DNA of 64,000 nucleotides from Arthrobacter terrae (GTDB taxonomy: Bacteria; Actinomycetota; Actinomycetes; Actinomycetales; Micrococcaceae): assembly GCF_015708085.1 (NCBI RefSeq), contig NZ_JADNYM010000028.1, forward strand, positions 1 to 64,000, read 5' to 3'. The notes under the pieces were generated by a model that saw nothing but the letters and a program-made list of their open reading frames with translations, did no database searches and had not been told where the DNA came from. Made by a program: the position numbers and the translations under genes. Of the stretch, positions 7,591 through 17,605 are shown one piece after another (position 1 is the stretch's first letter; every line of letters starts with the position of its first letter).

Positions 7591-7830
7591 GGAGATCCAG
7601 TGCCGTATGAAAACCTCATGCGGCACTCCCCTGGGCCACCACCACCCCCCGACTATTCCCCCTTGCAATCACGGCAGCCAGATGTCACCACAGACACTTC
7701 CCTCAGCCAATTTGCCCCTCATTACCGTGCTGCTGCCGCAACCAAAAGTCCTTCAAAAGTCCTTCAAAAATCCTTCACACGTCTGGCACCCAAGGTCCTG
7801 CCCGTGGCGGGAAGCCCCACGGGCAGTCAT
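7591..7830 (+). other. candidate origin of transfer (oriT): two hairpins flanking 11-bp direct repeats
   Basis: This non-coding gap between nrdH and the relaxase operon contains three ordered structures. The first is an 11-bp inverted repeat (7599-7609 and 7617-7627, one G-T mismatch, 7-base loop). The second is three head-to-tail copies of AAAAGTCCTTC (7744-7754, 7755-7765, and 7766-7776 with one change). The third is a perfect 10-bp inverted repeat (CTGCCCGTGG 7798-7807, CCACGGGCAG 7817-7826, 9-base loop). Direct repeats plus inverted repeats just upstream of a MOBF relaxase gene and its accessory gene are the usual anatomy of an oriT. Alternative readings are a terminator for nrdH (first hairpin) or a regulator-binding region. 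Confidence 0.5.
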
Positions 7831-7862
7831 GGGGCAGCCCTCTCACGCAGCCATGAATCGGT

Positions 7863-8420
7863 ATGTCCATGCAAAAGTGCGCAGAATGCCAAGCCCCATT
7901 TGAACCACGGCGGTCCACACAGCTGTACTGTTCAACCAAATGTTCCGGACGTGCCCGCGAACGGCGCCGACGCTACACGCGACGAACCACAGCACGCGTA
8001 GCCACCCAAACGCTGGTCGCCGTCGAACGCGCCAGTGGGAACGCACGCCTGTTGACGGCCGAAAAGCAATACCGGCACAGCCTGCAATCTGGAACAGCCG
8101 CGGTCCTGTCCAAGTCCCATGAAACCATCCTTGCCAAGGACAAAGTCATCGACGAACAACGGTCCCAGCTGCAGCTTATGAGCGCCCAGGGTCTGGACCT
8201 GTGTGGTCAACTCGCAGAAACCAAGGCTGAAACGGTGGAGCTGAAGCTAGAGGTCTCGCGAATCCTGAAGGACCGAAAGGCAGACCTGCAGGATCTGATG
8301 CATATCGCCGTCCGCATGCTCCAGCTCACCAACCATCTCAGCATCCCCCTCGACCGTCCCACCGCGGAGATTTTCCGCCGTCGCAGCTGGAACACGAAAA
8401 TCCCGGCAAAATCACGATGA
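7863..8420 (+). CDS. zinc-finger / coiled-coil accessory protein of the relaxase operon
   Basis: This encodes 185 residues from ATG 7863. The N-terminus holds a zinc ribbon (CAEC at residues 6-9, then CSTKC near 23-27) followed by a very basic stretch (RARERRRRYTRR), a likely DNA-binding surface. Residues 60-140 form a long coiled coil (KDKVIDEQRSQLQLMSAQ). The stop overlaps the ATG of the relaxase by four bases (ATGA). A small DNA-binding, dimerising protein encoded directly before a relaxase and after an oriT-like region is most likely a relaxosome accessory factor that marks the oriT. I do not recognise a named family. Confidence 0.65.
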   Translation: MSMQKCAECQAPFEPRRSTQLYCSTKCSGRARERRRRYTRRTTARVATQTLVAVERASGNARLLTAEKQYRHSLQSGTAAVLSKSHETILAKDKVIDEQRSQLQLMSAQGLDLCGQLAETKAETVELKLEVSRILKDRKADLQDLMHIAVRMLQLTNHLSIPLDRPTAEIFRRRSWNTKIPAKSR

Positions 8421-11400
8421 CCGTCTCCATCGCCCGGCTGACCGCGCACAGCGGCGTCAAGTACCTGCTGAAAACCACCATGCACGACGACGTCCCCCTC
8501 ACCCCAGGCGATGCCACCGGCTACTACATGAAGGCCGGCACTCCCCCGGGCCGCTGGCTCGGCAGCGGTCTTGCAGGCATCAGCCGCTCAAGGCTCGACC
8601 TCGTAACCAGTGACGACGCCAGCGCTGTCTTCACCGACGCAAACCACCCCGACACGCACCAGCCGTTGGGCCGACATCATGGCGAAACCACCCTCGCCCA
8701 CCACAACGGCGAGGAAATCCAACGCGTCGCCGTTGCCGGATTCGACCTGACCTTCAGCGTCCCCAAATCCGTTTCTGTCTTGTGGGCGCTGGCTCCACAT
8801 GACGTTCAGCAGCAGGTTCTCGCGGCCCACCATGACGCTGTAAACCAGGTCCTTGAATGGCTCGAGGAATCTGCCATCCACACCCGCACCGGTCGCGGCG
8901 GTGTCGCCCACGTTGCCACAAAAGGCGCAGTCGCCGCCGCGTTTGACCATTGGGAATCCCGTGCCCGCGATCCACAACTGCACACGCATGTCGTCATCGC
9001 TAACAGGGTGCAGCGGGCTACGGACGGCGCCTGGTCCACCGTGGATTCACGGACGCTCTACAAGGCCACAGTGGCGGCCAGTGAACACTACAACGGCCTG
9101 CTCTTTGACCGGTTGCAGGAACGGCTGGGCGCGGTCCCGGGCTTTCGTCCGCCCATCAACCGCGTGCGTAACCCGCGCCATGAGCTCGTAGGTGTCGATG
9201 ACGCCCTAATTCATGAATTCTCCAACCGGACCAGGCGCATCGACGAGGAGAAAGACCGGCTGGTCCAGGCGTGGACGCAGGAACACGGCCGGGCGCCTTC
9301 CCCCACCATGGTCGTCAAGCTGCGCCAGCAGGCCACACTGTCCACCAGACAAGCCAAGGGCAAGGAGCCACGACCGCTCAGCGACCTTGCCTCCGACTGG
9401 CGGTCCCGTGCCCAGCGGCTCGGCTTTGAGCCCGCCCAGGTCATCCGCTACACCATCAACCGCTCACATGAACGCCCCGTCACCGCCGCAGACCTCACCG
9501 AACCGTGGGTCACCGCCGCTGCCGCCGCTGCACGGTTGGCAGTGGCTCATCGTCGAGCCACTTGGAACCGGTGGAACCTCCTGGCCGAGGCGGAGCGTAT
9601 CTGCGCCGAAATCCGATGCGCCTCCCCCGCCGACCGCCGCCACTTGATTGACGCCGTCACCACAGCCGGTGAGTCCCAGTGCGTCGCGCTCAACGCCTAC
9701 CGCTACAACGTCCCGCTCAACGCCGGCGATGACCTCGTCTTCGCCGGCCACGCCGTCTTCGAATTCCATGGCACCCGCCTGTACACCGACGTCGGCATCC
9801 TCGCCGACGAGCAGCTGGTCATGGACACCAGGAACGACGACGGCGGACCCGCCATCGCGCCCGACCTCACCGACACGTTCCTCGCCCAAAACCACAACAG
9901 CCGGGGCCGGGCAGCGTTGGCCCCAGATCAAAGCGTCGCAGCACACGAGGTGCTTTCCAGCGGCAGGTTCCTTGACGCCGTCGTCGGTCCCGCGGGGTCA
10001 GGCAAGACCACCACCATGGCCGCCATCCGCGACGGCTGGGAACAGGTCTACGGTGCGGGCAGCGTCGTCGGACTTGCCCCGGCGGCCGCGAGCGCCGAGG
10101 TGCTCGGCAGGAACTTGGGCTTGGCGGCTGAGAATGTGGCCAAATGGTTGTATGAAACGGTGGGCCAAGGTGCGGCCCACCGGGCGGAACAGTTTCAGGA
10201 TTTAGAGACTGCTGATCCATCCTCGTCGTGGCAGCGCGCCAGAACGACACAGCGGATGGCTGCTTTAGCCATGCAGCAGGAGCAGTGGTCATTTCGGCGC
10301 GATCAGCTCGTGATCGTGGATGAGGCGTCGATGGTTTCGACCGTTCAGTTGGCGGCCCTGGTGCATCAGGCGCGCGACGCGGGCGCCAAGATGGTGCTGG
10401 TGGGGGATCCTGCGCAGCTGGATGCAATCGATGCCGGTGGGATCCTGGGCTGGTTGGACCGGCAGGGCAAGGCGGTTCAATTGACCAGTGTGCGGCGGTT
10501 CAGCAATGCGTGGGAAGGGCCTGCGTCACTCCTGCTGCGCGTGGGTGATGTCAAGGCGATCCAGGCGTACGCATCGCATGGGCGTTTTCACCACGGTGAA
10601 TACCTGGAGATGATCGATCAGGCATATGAGCGGTGGGCTTCGGACATCCAGGCCGGGGTTTCGTCCATTCTCATTGCGCCGGACAACGAGACCGTCACGG
10701 TCCTCAACGAACGTGCCCATGCCGAGCTGGTAGACCAGGGCAGGGTTGATGCTGGGCGGATGGTGCGTCTGAGCGACGGGCTCGGCGCCGGCATGGGTGA
10801 CACCGTCATTGCCCGCAAGAACGACCGACGGCTCACGGATGATTCCGGCGATTTCATCCGCAATGGCACCCTCGTTAAGATCACGGCCAAGCCGGGCAAC
10901 GATGGATCAGCCTTGGGCCGCCGGCTCGATACTGGCCAGAGCATCCGGCTGAGCAGCGAGTACCTCATGGAGGCAACCGAGCTCGGATATGCGACGACGG
11001 CGCATCGTTCCCAGGGCATCACAGTCGACACCAGCCACACGCTGCTGACACAGGGTTGCCTGACACGTGAGCTGTTCTATGTGGGCATGACGCGCGGGCA
11101 GGACAGCAACAGCGCCTACGTCTGCGAATCCGGTCCCTGCCACGATGATGAGTTGCACAAAGCGCCCGAAGCGACCTGGTTGGACATCATCGGTGAGGTC
11201 CTGTTGGCGCAAGGTGCCGAGCGGACCGCCCACGAGGTCGGCAATGAGGAACAGGGGAACGCTCATTCCCTGCACCGCCTCGCCGTTGAGTATGACTGTC
11301 TCGCGCAGATCGCCGCGGCCGGTGACCTGCGTGCCGCCGTCGAGCGCGTCCGGCCAGACATTGCAAGCAGTCTGGAATGTTCGCCGTCTTGGGGCGCGGG

Positions 11401-11968
11401 TGTCGCCGCTTGGCGACGGGCAACAGCTGCCCAGCCACGTGCGGCGGCAGCAACGCTGGAGCACACCATTCAACGCCCCGTCGACGCCAACGACGTCATG
11501 GCCGTTCTGCATGCACGACTCCGCCTGGTCGGTGGCAGCACGGCGGCTGGCAACGACGATTGGCTGCATGAGGAGCTCAGCTGTAGCCGGCCGGATGTCT
11601 CGGACATGATTGTCCAGGTGCGCAGCCTCGCCGCCGCCAGAGTCCAGGATCTGAAAGTGAAGGTGATGGCGGGCACCGATCCATGGACAAGGCGGCTAAT
11701 AGACTCGCTCCCCGACGGCGTCACAGCGATTGACCGAAACACATTGGTGGAACGTATCGCCATATATAGAGACCGCTGGCTCATCGCGGAGGATCCGGAA
11801 CCATTGGGGCCACCCCCGGCGGATTACGAATGGGAACGCTCCAACGACCGGCGACAACTCGAAACTGAACTTGCCCGGATGCATAACACCGCATCAGCCA
11901 GCAATAAACCCGCCACCGCGAAGGTTTCTGTCGCCGCCGCCCTTACCAACGTCGGATGGGATATTTAG
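8417..11968 (+). CDS. MobF-type conjugative relaxase-helicase (TrwC/TraI family)
   Basis: This encodes 1,183 residues. The N-terminal HUH relaxase domain shows candidate catalytic tyrosines (Tyr36-Tyr37 in GYYMKAG, also Tyr16) and the three-histidine metal site (His178, then His189 and His191 in DPQLHTHVV). A RecD-like helicase follows, with Walker A VGPAGSGKTTT near residue 522, Walker B LVIVDEASM near 633, a GDPAQL motif, YATTAHRSQG and a final FYVGMTRGQ motif. The enzyme nicks one strand at oriT, stays covalently bound through tyrosine, and unwinds the DNA for export by the coupling protein. Length and domain order are those of complete actinobacterial family members. It is translationally coupled to the accessory gene. 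Confidence 0.93.
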   Translation: MTVSIARLTAHSGVKYLLKTTMHDDVPLTPGDATGYYMKAGTPPGRWLGSGLAGISRSRLDLVTSDDASAVFTDANHPDTHQPLGRHHGETTLAHHNGEEIQRVAVAGFDLTFSVPKSVSVLWALAPHDVQQQVLAAHHDAVNQVLEWLEESAIHTRTGRGGVAHVATKGAVAAAFDHWESRARDPQLHTHVVIANRVQRATDGAWSTVDSRTLYKATVAASEHYNGLLFDRLQERLGAVPGFRPPINRVRNPRHELVGVDDALIHEFSNRTRRIDEEKDRLVQAWTQEHGRAPSPTMVVKLRQQATLSTRQAKGKEPRPLSDLASDWRSRAQRLGFEPAQVIRYTINRSHERPVTAADLTEPWVTAAAAAARLAVAHRRATWNRWNLLAEAERICAEIRCASPADRRHLIDAVTTAGESQCVALNAYRYNVPLNAGDDLVFAGHAVFEFHGTRLYTDVGILADEQLVMDTRNDDGGPAIAPDLTDTFLAQNHNSRGRAALAPDQSVAAHEVLSSGRFLDAVVGPAGSGKTTTMAAIRDGWEQVYGAGSVVGLAPAAASAEVLGRNLGLAAENVAKWLYETVGQGAAHRAEQFQDLETADPSSSWQRARTTQRMAALAMQQEQWSFRRDQLVIVDEASMVSTVQLAALVHQARDAGAKMVLVGDPAQLDAIDAGGILGWLDRQGKAVQLTSVRRFSNAWEGPASLLLRVGDVKAIQAYASHGRFHHGEYLEMIDQAYERWASDIQAGVSSILIAPDNETVTVLNERAHAELVDQGRVDAGRMVRLSDGLGAGMGDTVIARKNDRRLTDDSGDFIRNGTLVKITAKPGNDGSALGRRLDTGQSIRLSSEYLMEATELGYATTAHRSQGITVDTSHTLLTQGCLTRELFYVGMTRGQDSNSAYVCESGPCHDDELHKAPEATWLDIIGEVLLAQGAERTAHEVGNEEQGNAHSLHRLAVEYDCLAQIAAAGDLRAAVERVRPDIASSLECSPSWGAGVAAWRRATAAQPRAAAATLEHTIQRPVDANDVMAVLHARLRLVGGSTAAGNDDWLHEELSCSRPDVSDMIVQVRSLAAARVQDLKVKVMAGTDPWTRRLIDSLPDGVTAIDRNTLVERIAIYRDRWLIAEDPEPLGPPPADYEWERSNDRRQLETELARMHNTASASNKPATAKVSVAAALTNVGWDI

Positions 11969-11990
11969 AATGAAGTCGGAGGAGGCCGTG

Positions 11991-12512
11991 ATGGACAATA
12001 ACCCGATGATCAAGCCGCAGCTCAGCGGCGGCCTCCTCGTCGCGGTGACCGTCATTATCAGCATGGTTCTGCTGTATGTAGTCGCCGTAATCCTGATGAC
12101 GTGGCCTGGATTCCAGAGTGTTTGGATCGCGTTCGGCGTCGCGCTCTTGGCGGCAGGCTTGGTTTTCTGGTGCTGGGCCCGGCGGGTTCAGGGCCGGCGA
12201 CAGTGGCAGCAATTTGCTAACAGGCAGTGGGAATACCTAACCCGGATCAAAGGTGAACACGAAGCCACCGCTGAGATCACCGTCCTCAGTTTCGAAGAAA
12301 TCCAACCGACTGGCTCTTGGGCAACCATCCGCTGGAACAAGTTCGGCTACGTTCAGCCGGGCTGGATCGAGAACGGAACGTTTGCCATCTGGCCAGAGTC
12401 CGTCCTACTCATCCGCCCCGACCCGACGCAAATTCAGGTCGGTGCGCCATGGCCCCCAACTTATTACCTCAGGTCTCACGCTTGTCTGGCGATAGCACCG
12501 ATACGGGTTTAG
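11991..12512 (+). CDS. small two-helix membrane protein of the relaxase operon
   Basis: This encodes 173 residues from ATG 11991. GGAGGAGG at 11978-11985 sets this start against the in-frame ATG at 11970. Two hydrophobic helices lie near residues 13-35 and 43-62, followed by a basic segment (RRVQGRRQWQQF) and a soluble C-terminal domain of about 100 residues (SWATIRWNKFGYVQPGWI region). It follows the relaxase by 22 bases and probably belongs to the same transcript. No family is recognised. A membrane protein made with the relaxase could act in docking or mating-pair functions, but this is a guess from position. Confidence 0.55.
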   Translation: MDNNPMIKPQLSGGLLVAVTVIISMVLLYVVAVILMTWPGFQSVWIAFGVALLAAGLVFWCWARRVQGRRQWQQFANRQWEYLTRIKGEHEATAEITVLSFEEIQPTGSWATIRWNKFGYVQPGWIENGTFAIWPESVLLIRPDPTQIQVGAPWPPTYYLRSHACLAIAPIRV

Positions 12513-12608
12513 TGCGGTGCCGTAACCGCGGGAGGAAACTCACCTCGGTCCGAAATGCGCAAGACTGCTCGGTCGGGTTTGTATCCGCCGAGTTTCTTGA
12601 GGTCTCCC

Positions 12609-15600
12609 TTACGCGGTCACGAGCTGCATCAGCTCGGTGTAGTCGGTAACGACGTCGTAGGTGACATCTTGGCCGTTCTTCTCACTAATAGACGCGAAGA
12701 ACTTGCGGGCACACTCGATCTTGGCGTCCTCGACGCCCTTGAGCTGGAGCGTCGAGAGGGAGCCCTTGGTCTCGGCAACGAAGTAGACGTGCTTGACGCT
12801 GCCCTCTGTGAACGCGATCGCCCAGTCGGGGTTGTAATCACCTACCGGAGTCGGGATGAAGAATCCGCGCGGGAGCTTCGCGTAAACAGCGACCTCCGTA
12901 CTTGTGTCCAGCTCGGTGACGAACGCGCGCTCGATCTTCGAGTCGGTCACTACGAAGTCGTAGACGTGCTTCTTGAGCTTGGCACCCGCCTTACTGAAGT
13001 CCTGTGCCGTTTGATTCTCAGTGAAGATCGCCGAGTCGAACCGGTCCTCCAGCGCATCGTAGGTCAAATGCTCAACGATGACGGTCGCCTTCTGCTCGTT
13101 GATCAGCCGCGCCGCCTCGGTAATGAACTGCTCAGGGTTGAGACGGAACTTACCGAACGTGCCGGGTGCAATACCGCGGAGGATAGCGGCAACCGTGCGA
13201 CGGGTGAGCTGGGTCTTCTCAGCGATCTCACCAAGCAAGTCGTACTTCACCTGCGATCCCGCACTCACGGTCTCGGTGTGAGTCTGCGTGGTCGAAACCG
13301 CGAACCCCGAGCCGCTCGCGAGGTCATCAGCCTCCAACTTATCGCGCTGCTGCCCTGCTTGGACGACGTACTGCATCGCGGCGACGTTGAGGTGCTTATC
13401 GAGGTGGTCGACGGACTTGTGGATCAGTTCGGCCGAGTCGAACTCGACTTGGTAGACCGCCTTGTGATTGATCCGACCCCAGAGCGCTTGGAACTCCTTC
13501 TTGGCGAAGTTCGCCTGGTTGAGCGGGATCCTCTTCGGCTTGCGGTCGTCGGTGATGTCCGGCGCCGCGACGTGTAGAGCGTCAACTAGTTCGGCAACCT
13601 GGTAAAAATACGGCTGCAATGAGGCTGGCAGCTCGGGCATCTCTGGCAACTCGGCCCGACCGTGCCACTTGTCGGTGAGGTGCTGCTCGTAGTCAATAAA
13701 GGCGTTAACCGTTAGCCAGTACTGGAGTTGCTTTGCCTCGTCTTGCGAGATCGTGTGAATGGTCCCGGTCGTAACATCCTCGACGGTCTTGCCAACAAAA
13801 TACTCTGGGGTAGCTTTGCGTGGCCGGGCAGCTAAGGACTCCGATATCTCCTTCTGCAGTCCGGCAACGAAGTCGGTGTATGACTCGTCAGTGACCACCG
13901 TCAGTTCGTTGATGTCGTGCACAGTGGCGGGATTGTCCATCCGTTCGCCGCGCTGGTCGACGGCGAGGCGTAAGCCGCGGCCGATCTCTTGACGACGGGA
14001 GACGGTGTTATCGCTCTTCTTGAGCATGCCCATGACGAACACGTTGGGATTATCCCAGCCCTCACGCAGTGCGGAGTGGGAGAAGATGAACCGCACCGGC
14101 TCGGCGAATGAGAGCAGTCGCTCTTTGTCCTTCAGGATCAGGTCGTACGCATCGATATCGTTGGACTGGCCTTTGTCATCGCCGCGGCCGGAGACATTGC
14201 CGTCGACTTGATGCTTGGATTTCTTGTCGATCGAGAAGTATCCCTCGTGCACCCGTCGAACCTCGTCGCGTAACAAGTACTGCTGAAACGCCTCGGTCGC
14301 GTCGTCGATCGCGAGTTCGCCGAGCACCTCGTCGCGGATCGCAGCGAACTCCTCCTCGAATGTTCGGGCGTAGTCACCGAGGGTGTCTTCACGGCTGTAG
14401 TCGCGGTATTTGGCAACCTCGTCGATGAAGAATAGTGATAGCACCTTGACGCCCTGACGAAACAGCTCACGCTCCTTATCTAGATGCGCACGGATGACCT
14501 CACGAATTTGGATGCGCCGCTTCGTGTCCTCGGCGACGTCGCGGTCGGCGAGTTGTCCAGCGATGACGACGTCGCCGTTACTCAGCTCGATTACGTCACG
14601 GTTCGCGTCGATCTCGGTGATGAACAAGCCCTTGTAGGCCTCAATTCCGTTCGACACATCGTGCAGGTTCGTACCTACGTCGAGGCGCTTGACCTGACGT
14701 TTGATGCCAGTTTTGGTCTGTACTTCGATTTCGACCCGGGCACGCGGCTTCGCGCCCTTGGCGATCTCGATCGCGTCCAGATACAGGTAAACGGTGGATC
14801 CGGCCAAGCCCTTCACCGTGATGCCGCGCACCGCGATCTTCTTGACCAGCTTCTGGTTGTAGGCGTCCAAGGCGTCGAGGCGGTGTACCTTCGTGTGCTC
14901 CACCTTGTGCGTTGCCGAGTACCGCAACATCATCAGGCCGTGGAAGCGCGAAAGCGCATCGAGGGACTTCGCAGCACCAATCTTTTGCGGCTCATCAATG
15001 ATCACGATGGGTCGGTTCGCTGCGATCACGTCAATTGGACGCCGCGACTGGAAGTCGTCGAGCACGTCGTAGATGCGACGGTTATCCTTGCCAATCGCGT
15101 TGAATGCCTGGATGTTGATGATCATTACCTGCACTCCAGCGTCGGAGCTGAAGCGCTCGATCTCGTGCAGCTGCGAAGACTTGTAGATGAACGATCGCGG
15201 CTTGGTCCCGTAAAGCTGCTGGAAATGCTCGGAAGTGACGTCAAACGACTTCTTGATACCCTCACGGATCGCAACCGAGGGCACGACGATGATGTACTTC
15301 GACCAGCCATACCGCTTGTGAAGCTCCAAGATTGTCTTGATGTAGACGTAGGTCTTTCCGGTTCCCGTCTCCATTTCAACGTCCAGGTTCGGAGTCCCAG
15401 GGGCCGCCTTGCTGTCGATAAGCGTCGGCGATAGCGGCAGGTTGCGCGACCGCTGGACCTTATGAACGTTCTCCAGCAGCTGAGTAGAGGAGAGCGCGAT
15501 GTCAGCGTTCCGAAGCCCAGAGTCGGGTGCATCGTTCGTCTCGAACAGCGTCGGGTTCGAGGCAGGCGTCACCTTGCCAGGGTCGATTCGATACGAGATG

Positions 15601-15689
15601 CCGTCATGCTTAGGCTGCCCCTCGAATACTTCGACAACCGAGTCGACAGCATGGGTCTGGTACTGCTGGACTTTGAACTGTAGTTTCAT
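12609..15689 (-). CDS. res: type III restriction enzyme, Res (helicase-nuclease) subunit
   Basis: This encodes 1,026 residues from ATG 15689. The N-terminal SF2 helicase has Walker A METGTGKT (residues 106-113), a DEAD-box variant VIIDEPQK near 231, and the later motifs REGWDNPNVFVMG and RRQEIGRGLRL. The C-terminus carries the nuclease signature: NPDWAIAF near 953 followed by VAETKG near 971 (PD...ExK). The protein cuts DNA when two head-to-head unmethylated sites are met, and needs Mod for site recognition. It starts 5 bases after the mod stop, as the last gene of a five-gene minus-strand island. It converges with the relaxase operon and has long antisense frames that I regard as shadows. 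Confidence 0.92.
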   Translation of the reverse strand: MKLQFKVQQYQTHAVDSVVEVFEGQPKHDGISYRIDPGKVTPASNPTLFETNDAPDSGLRNADIALSSTQLLENVHKVQRSRNLPLSPTLIDSKAAPGTPNLDVEMETGTGKTYVYIKTILELHKRYGWSKYIIVVPSVAIREGIKKSFDVTSEHFQQLYGTKPRSFIYKSSQLHEIERFSSDAGVQVMIINIQAFNAIGKDNRRIYDVLDDFQSRRPIDVIAANRPIVIIDEPQKIGAAKSLDALSRFHGLMMLRYSATHKVEHTKVHRLDALDAYNQKLVKKIAVRGITVKGLAGSTVYLYLDAIEIAKGAKPRARVEIEVQTKTGIKRQVKRLDVGTNLHDVSNGIEAYKGLFITEIDANRDVIELSNGDVVIAGQLADRDVAEDTKRRIQIREVIRAHLDKERELFRQGVKVLSLFFIDEVAKYRDYSREDTLGDYARTFEEEFAAIRDEVLGELAIDDATEAFQQYLLRDEVRRVHEGYFSIDKKSKHQVDGNVSGRGDDKGQSNDIDAYDLILKDKERLLSFAEPVRFIFSHSALREGWDNPNVFVMGMLKKSDNTVSRRQEIGRGLRLAVDQRGERMDNPATVHDINELTVVTDESYTDFVAGLQKEISESLAARPRKATPEYFVGKTVEDVTTGTIHTISQDEAKQLQYWLTVNAFIDYEQHLTDKWHGRAELPEMPELPASLQPYFYQVAELVDALHVAAPDITDDRKPKRIPLNQANFAKKEFQALWGRINHKAVYQVEFDSAELIHKSVDHLDKHLNVAAMQYVVQAGQQRDKLEADDLASGSGFAVSTTQTHTETVSAGSQVKYDLLGEIAEKTQLTRRTVAAILRGIAPGTFGKFRLNPEQFITEAARLINEQKATVIVEHLTYDALEDRFDSAIFTENQTAQDFSKAGAKLKKHVYDFVVTDSKIERAFVTELDTSTEVAVYAKLPRGFFIPTPVGDYNPDWAIAFTEGSVKHVYFVAETKGSLSTLQLKGVEDAKIECARKFFASISEKNGQDVTYDVVTDYTELMQLVTA

Positions 15690-15694
15690 CCCGA

Positions 15695-17602
15695 TCAGAT
15701 CGCCTTCACGTCAGTCGCCGGAGAAACCTCGCGGAAGACTTGCTCCGCGTTTATCCGCGCGTCATCCGACGCGAAGCCTGAATTGCGGAACACAGCACGG
15801 AGTGGCTCGCGCTTCGCAATCTCGTGGACGAGCTCGGGAGGCAACGTCTCATCGAAGCAAGCGATCAATGCGCCGCCCTCAACGATGAACACCTCACGAT
15901 TATTGATCTGTTCGACGACGATGGGCATCGTCACTTCAAGCCCCCAGTCGAGGAGCACCTGAAAGAGCAAATCTTCACCCGAGCGGCCAGGCTTCACGCT
16001 CCCCTCAAGTTGGTCTAGTGCCAGCTGATCAGTCGCATCTGGAGTACGAAGAACATCAACCATGTTCGACGTATCGACCCGAAGAGTACGGAAGCCACAG
16101 TCCAGATCCTGTCCGTGTAGACCGGCCTTCGCGAGGATCCCGATTCCGGCGCGCCGCACCCGTTCCCGAGCGGTTGCAGCGATCGTGACAAAACCGAGCC
16201 CATGGGCCAATGAATTTTCGTTGTACTCCTCAGCAAGTTGCACAAGCACGAATCGCCGGGCCTCGCCATCTTCGGCATTCAGTTGCATAACAGCGTCGGC
16301 GGTGGTGCCCGAGCCTGCAAAGAAGTCCATAACGATGTCGTCGGCACGTACGTTTGCCACAAAACAGAGGTGTTTGATCAGCGACGTCGGTTTCGGTGTG
16401 TCGAAAACGTTCCCCTCGGGAAAAAGCGCATTGACCTCGCGTGTTGCTGCTTGGTTGTCACCGACAAGTGTGCGCAACAAAAGCGTCTGGGGGCGAACTC
16501 CTTGCTGGTTCTCGGATAAGAAGCCCTTCACCCTCGGGAAGTTTGCACCACGTTCCCCCCACCACAGCCGATTCTCTGAAATCAGGCGTTCCATGGAAGA
16601 ACGGCCGAAGATCCAGGTCCTGTTCTGCGAAGGATAAACATCTTCACCCGTACTCGGATTACGGACGGGGTAGTAAAGATTGGGTCGTTCCTTAGCGGTC
16701 TTGTTGATCGTGCAGTCACTCGACGACCAGAATCCCCGCGGATCATTGTCAGGATTCTTGTAACGGTCAAGTTGCTCGTCACCCATTGGGAGTATCCGCG
16801 CGAGCCATCCGGACGCATCCTGCCTGTCGGACGGGTGGCGCTTCGAGTAGACGAGAATGTGGTCGTGAGTCGCTGAAATGTTCGTTGCATCGCGCTGTGG
16901 GGATTGCTTGCGTTGCCACACGAATGAAGCTTCAAAATTCCCGGCGCCAAAGACTTCGTCCGCAACCTTGCGGAGATTTGCAACCTCGTTATCATCGATG
17001 CTGATCATGATTACTCCGTCACTAGCGAGCAGATCTCGCGCAAGCCGCAACCGCGGATAAATCATGCTGAGCCAGTCGCTATGAAATCGACCGTTCGCCT
17101 CTGTATTGGCAACCAGTTTGGTGCCAGTTTCATCCGCCTGCCCGGACTTCCTAAGATACTCCAGCGTGCTTTCGGCGAAGTCGTCATCGTAGACAAAGTC
17201 GTTCCCAGTGTTGTACGGCGGATCAATGTATATCAGCTTGACCTTGCCGAGGTAAGACTCCTGGAGCAGTTTGAGAGCGTCGAGGTTGTCACCTTCGATG
17301 AAGAGGTTCTTTGTGATGTCAAAATCCACCGACTCTTCCCGGACGGGACGCAGCGTCTTGGCGATCGGCGCGTTCGCGGCGAATGCCGCGGCCCGCTTTC
17401 CCGGCCAGTCGAGTTGGTACCTCTCCTGAGGCCCTTCTACGACGTGATCGGAGAGTTCCTGGCGCAACAGATCGAAGTCGACGGCCATCTTGACGTTACC
17501 GTCAGCGTCGACGGACTCAGTCATGACGGTCGGGAACAGTTCGGCCAGCTTGTCGATGTTGGCATCGGTCAGATCGGGCGACGTCATTCGTAGTTTCTCC
17601 AC
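15695..17602 (-). CDS. mod: type III DNA methyltransferase, Mod subunit
   Basis: This encodes 635 residues from GTG 17602, or 630 from ATG 17587, both near a GGAG. It is a beta-class amino-methyltransferase: the catalytic motif DPPY (residues 127-130, in LIYIDPPYNTG) precedes the S-adenosylmethionine motif DFFAGSGTT near residue 430. Mod methylates adenine on one strand of an asymmetric site and provides specificity for the Res nuclease. The region between the two motifs is the target-recognition part. Length and motif order agree with complete type III Mod proteins. It lies between a DUF4391 gene (3 bases upstream) and res (5 bases downstream), so the subunits are made from one transcript. 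Confidence 0.93.
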   Translation of the reverse strand: MEKLRMTSPDLTDANIDKLAELFPTVMTESVDADGNVKMAVDFDLLRQELSDHVVEGPQERYQLDWPGKRAAAFAANAPIAKTLRPVREESVDFDITKNLFIEGDNLDALKLLQESYLGKVKLIYIDPPYNTGNDFVYDDDFAESTLEYLRKSGQADETGTKLVANTEANGRFHSDWLSMIYPRLRLARDLLASDGVIMISIDDNEVANLRKVADEVFGAGNFEASFVWQRKQSPQRDATNISATHDHILVYSKRHPSDRQDASGWLARILPMGDEQLDRYKNPDNDPRGFWSSSDCTINKTAKERPNLYYPVRNPSTGEDVYPSQNRTWIFGRSSMERLISENRLWWGERGANFPRVKGFLSENQQGVRPQTLLLRTLVGDNQAATREVNALFPEGNVFDTPKPTSLIKHLCFVANVRADDIVMDFFAGSGTTADAVMQLNAEDGEARRFVLVQLAEEYNENSLAHGLGFVTIAATARERVRRAGIGILAKAGLHGQDLDCGFRTLRVDTSNMVDVLRTPDATDQLALDQLEGSVKPGRSGEDLLFQVLLDWGLEVTMPIVVEQINNREVFIVEGGALIACFDETLPPELVHEIAKREPLRAVFRNSGFASDDARINAEQVFREVSPATDVKAI

Positions 17603-17605
17603 GGG

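Noticed and set aside
12555-13577. 340-codon plus-strand frame over the res 3' end
   Set aside because: Antisense of a clear type III Res gene; Leu/Val/Arg/Asp-rich composition typical of high-GC shadows.
14484-15434. 316-codon plus-strand frame over res
   Set aside because: Shadow of the Res helicase domain, which has all expected motifs.
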